Shown piece by piece: positions 21,848 through 23,068 of a DNA stretch of 23,068 bases. Below the pieces are notes generated by a model, which had not been told where the DNA came from, did no database searches, and saw nothing but the letters and a program-made list of their open reading frames with translations. Location: positions 1-23,068 of the forward strand of contig JAHWGX010000031.1 of the NCBI GenBank assembly GCA_019323655.1, read 5' to 3'. Positions within the stretch are counted from its first letter, which is position 1. Each line of letters opens with the position of its first letter. Source of the DNA: Candidatus Woesearchaeota archaeon. Its GTDB lineage: Archaea; Nanobdellota; Nanobdellia; Woesearchaeales; GW2011-AR4. The position numbers and the translations under genes are program-made.

Positions 21848-22780
21848 CTATTCCATCAGTTTTCTAAGTTTTTTATAGTTGCCGTTATATGCGATTCTGT
21901 AGTAGGTCTTGTCTAAGCCGGTTTTATTATCACAGCATTTAACTTCGAAGTGTAATGGTTTTTTTGATTTTACCATTACAAAATTTGCCCGTGTAGGATA
22001 AACTGTAAGGAAATCAAATGTTTTTAGAAGTTCATACATTTTCCTTGTACCTTCAATTATTTTTATTCTGGATTTTTCATATTCATCTTTGTTGGTTATG
22101 ATAAGGTCGATAAGTGCTTCACTAACTGAATTTACGTTCCAAATAGGTATCTTATCCAGTATCTGTTTAATAAGCTCTTTATTCTCTGACGCGATATACC
22201 CGAGCCTTATGCCACAAATACCGTAGGTCTTACCTAAACTTTTTATTAAGATGATATTTTTGCCATGAGGTATATCTGGAATCTTTGTATCAACAAAATC
22301 AAGAAAACAGATATCCACAACAAATTGGACATTATTAAACTCTGATGCCAATAGTTCAATATCTTCCCGGTAGTATCCTGTAGGGTTGTTTGGGTTGCAA
22401 AAGACTACTGTGTCAACATTGTACTTCCTGATGGCTTGTCTGATCTCCTCCGTCGAAGCATTGTACGCTATAGGCACATGATTGCTTATTTCATACTCGT
22501 TAAAATTTGGTACAGTTACTAATGCTAATTTTGCGAAGTTTTGCATAAAAACTCTGATTGCTTCACAGCTTCCATTGACTGCAATTAATGGAAGGTCTAT
22601 GCCCTCAAGTTTCTTAATCTTTTCAGCAATTACTTTTTGGTTTGACGGATAATATTTCAAAAGATTTTCTATTTTTTTGTTAATAGCCCCAATCATCTCT
22701 TTTGTAGGAAAATAGGGGTTTATCATAAAATAGAAATCCAATTCACTATTAACCATATGATTTGTTAGTTTCTCCTGCAT
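21848..22780 (-). CDS. CobD/HisC-like PLP enzyme, possible O-phosphoserine decarboxylase
   Basis: A 310-residue fold-type I PLP enzyme. CNPNNPTG (128-135), the cofactor Asp156 in VVDICFLDF, SLGKTYGICGIRLGY with Lys184 as the Schiff-base lysine, and IWNVNSVSEALI (213-224) are all CobD/HisC hallmarks. The region RIAYNG near the C terminus (Arg295) fits the substrate-binding Arg. The N terminus (LDFYFMINPYFPT) resembles the start of threonine-phosphate decarboxylase CobD. The ATG at 22780 is preferred; the longer frame begins with TTG at 22819. No histidine or cobalamin genes are nearby. Its partner is a kinase-nucleotidyltransferase fusion, so decarboxylation of O-phosphoserine (or O-phosphothreonine) is inferred. 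Histidinol-phosphate transamination remains possible. Confidence 0.75.
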   Translation of the reverse strand: MQEKLTNHMVNSELDFYFMINPYFPTKEMIGAINKKIENLLKYYPSNQKVIAEKIKKLEGIDLPLIAVNGSCEAIRVFMQNFAKLALVTVPNFNEYEISNHVPIAYNASTEEIRQAIRKYNVDTVVFCNPNNPTGYYREDIELLASEFNNVQFVVDICFLDFVDTKIPDIPHGKNIILIKSLGKTYGICGIRLGYIASENKELIKQILDKIPIWNVNSVSEALIDLIITNKDEYEKSRIKIIEGTRKMYELLKTFDFLTVYPTRANFVMVKSKKPLHFEVKCCDNKTGLDKTYYRIAYNGNYKKLRKLME

Positions 22781-22873
22781 TTTAACCAAACCCCTTAGGA
22801 ATCTGGGCAACAATAGCAATCTATACCCCCCGCAACTGAGCCAAGGTAAGACTAAGCTACCTATTTATTAATT

Positions 22874-22892
22874 TTGCGGAGGTTATCCGCAA
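22874..22892. repeat. Hairpin upstream of the PLP-enzyme operon
   Basis: TTGCGGA (22874-22880) and TCCGCAA (22886-22892) are perfect complements around GGTTA. On the plus strand T6 follows at about 22898-22903. On the minus strand it lies just upstream of a TTAATAAATA box (22862-22871), where it could be an operator for the operon. The rest of 22781-22988 shows nothing else I can name. Confidence 0.45.
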
Positions 22893-22988
22893 TCATCGTT
22901 TTTTGGGTATTCTATGGTTACAAGGGCACTTGTTCAAATAATGTGTTTGGTTGCATAACTATTTCATAAGTTCCCCCCTTGTTGATAA

Positions 22989-23068
22989 TTACGCTTCAGC
23001 AAACCCCATCATCCTTTCATACAGCACAAATTTTCTTCGCGCCTCTTCAATCATATTGTTTTTCTTTG
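22989..23068 (-). CDS. C-terminal tail of a gene entering from the right
   Basis: On the minus strand an open frame runs from the window edge to a TAA at 22989-22991 and encodes about 26 residues ending in RRKFVLYERMMGFAEA. The amphipathic charged helix is protein-like, but there is too little to assign a family. It is likely the gene preceding the PLP-enzyme operon on the same strand, separated by about 210 bp and the hairpin at 22874-22892. Confidence 0.45.
   Translation of the reverse strand, partial: KKNNMIEEARRKFVLYERMMGFAEA

Overview
The window looks archaeal. Coding density is high and the DNA is AT-rich. TATA boxes of the TTTAWATA type repeatedly sit about 25-28 bp in front of start codons, which indicates leaderless transcripts, while genes inside operons overlap by ATGA or a few bases. 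The one clear Shine-Dalgarno (GAGGTGA, 2625-2631) fits the archaeal 16S tail. Gene content (DNA polymerase beta-like nucleotidyltransferases, an STT3-like GT-C protein, small winged-helix regulators) would suit a DPANN-type archaeon such as Woesearchaeota or Pacearchaeota, but the sequence alone does not prove the lineage.

Layout. 1-2060: a sulfotransferase and an APS kinase (cysC) on the minus strand, together a PAPS-dependent sulfation module. 2197-3392: a small AT-rich cassette bounded by imperfect inverted repeats. It carries a winged-helix regulator facing three small plus-strand genes, with a palindromic candidate operator between the divergent promoters. 3500-6315: a tight three-gene operon of two paralogous polymerase-beta-fold nucleotidyltransferases and a HIT/GalT-like protein. 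The second paralogue has lost a catalytic Asp.

6368-16589: a surface-glycan locus. It contains a sugar-1-phosphate cytidylyltransferase (rfbF-like) with an NDP-hexose 4,6-dehydratase and a GT4 glycosyltransferase in one operon, a second GT4 with a polysaccharide deacetylase, a polyprenol-phosphate-type GT2, a large GT-C membrane protein, a third GT4 and a GalE-like epimerase. Together these could make a nucleotide-activated deoxysugar, assemble a lipid-linked glycan and move it across the membrane.

16713-22780: a membrane and head-group region. It holds a membrane-anchored, degenerate metallophosphoesterase, an operon of small membrane proteins ending in a CDP-alcohol phosphatidyltransferase, a sulfatase-superfamily enzyme, and a two-gene operon of a CobD/HisC-like PLP enzyme with a fusion of a ParB/SerK-type kinase domain to an HxGH nucleotidyltransferase domain. 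My leading hypothesis is that the last operon plus the CDP-alcohol transferase form a compact route: serine -> O-phosphoserine -> phosphoethanolamine -> CDP-ethanolamine -> head group or glycan decoration. This is the most novel element in the window. It is inferred from domain logic and has not been demonstrated.

No tRNA, rRNA, CRISPR array or recognisable transposase was seen.
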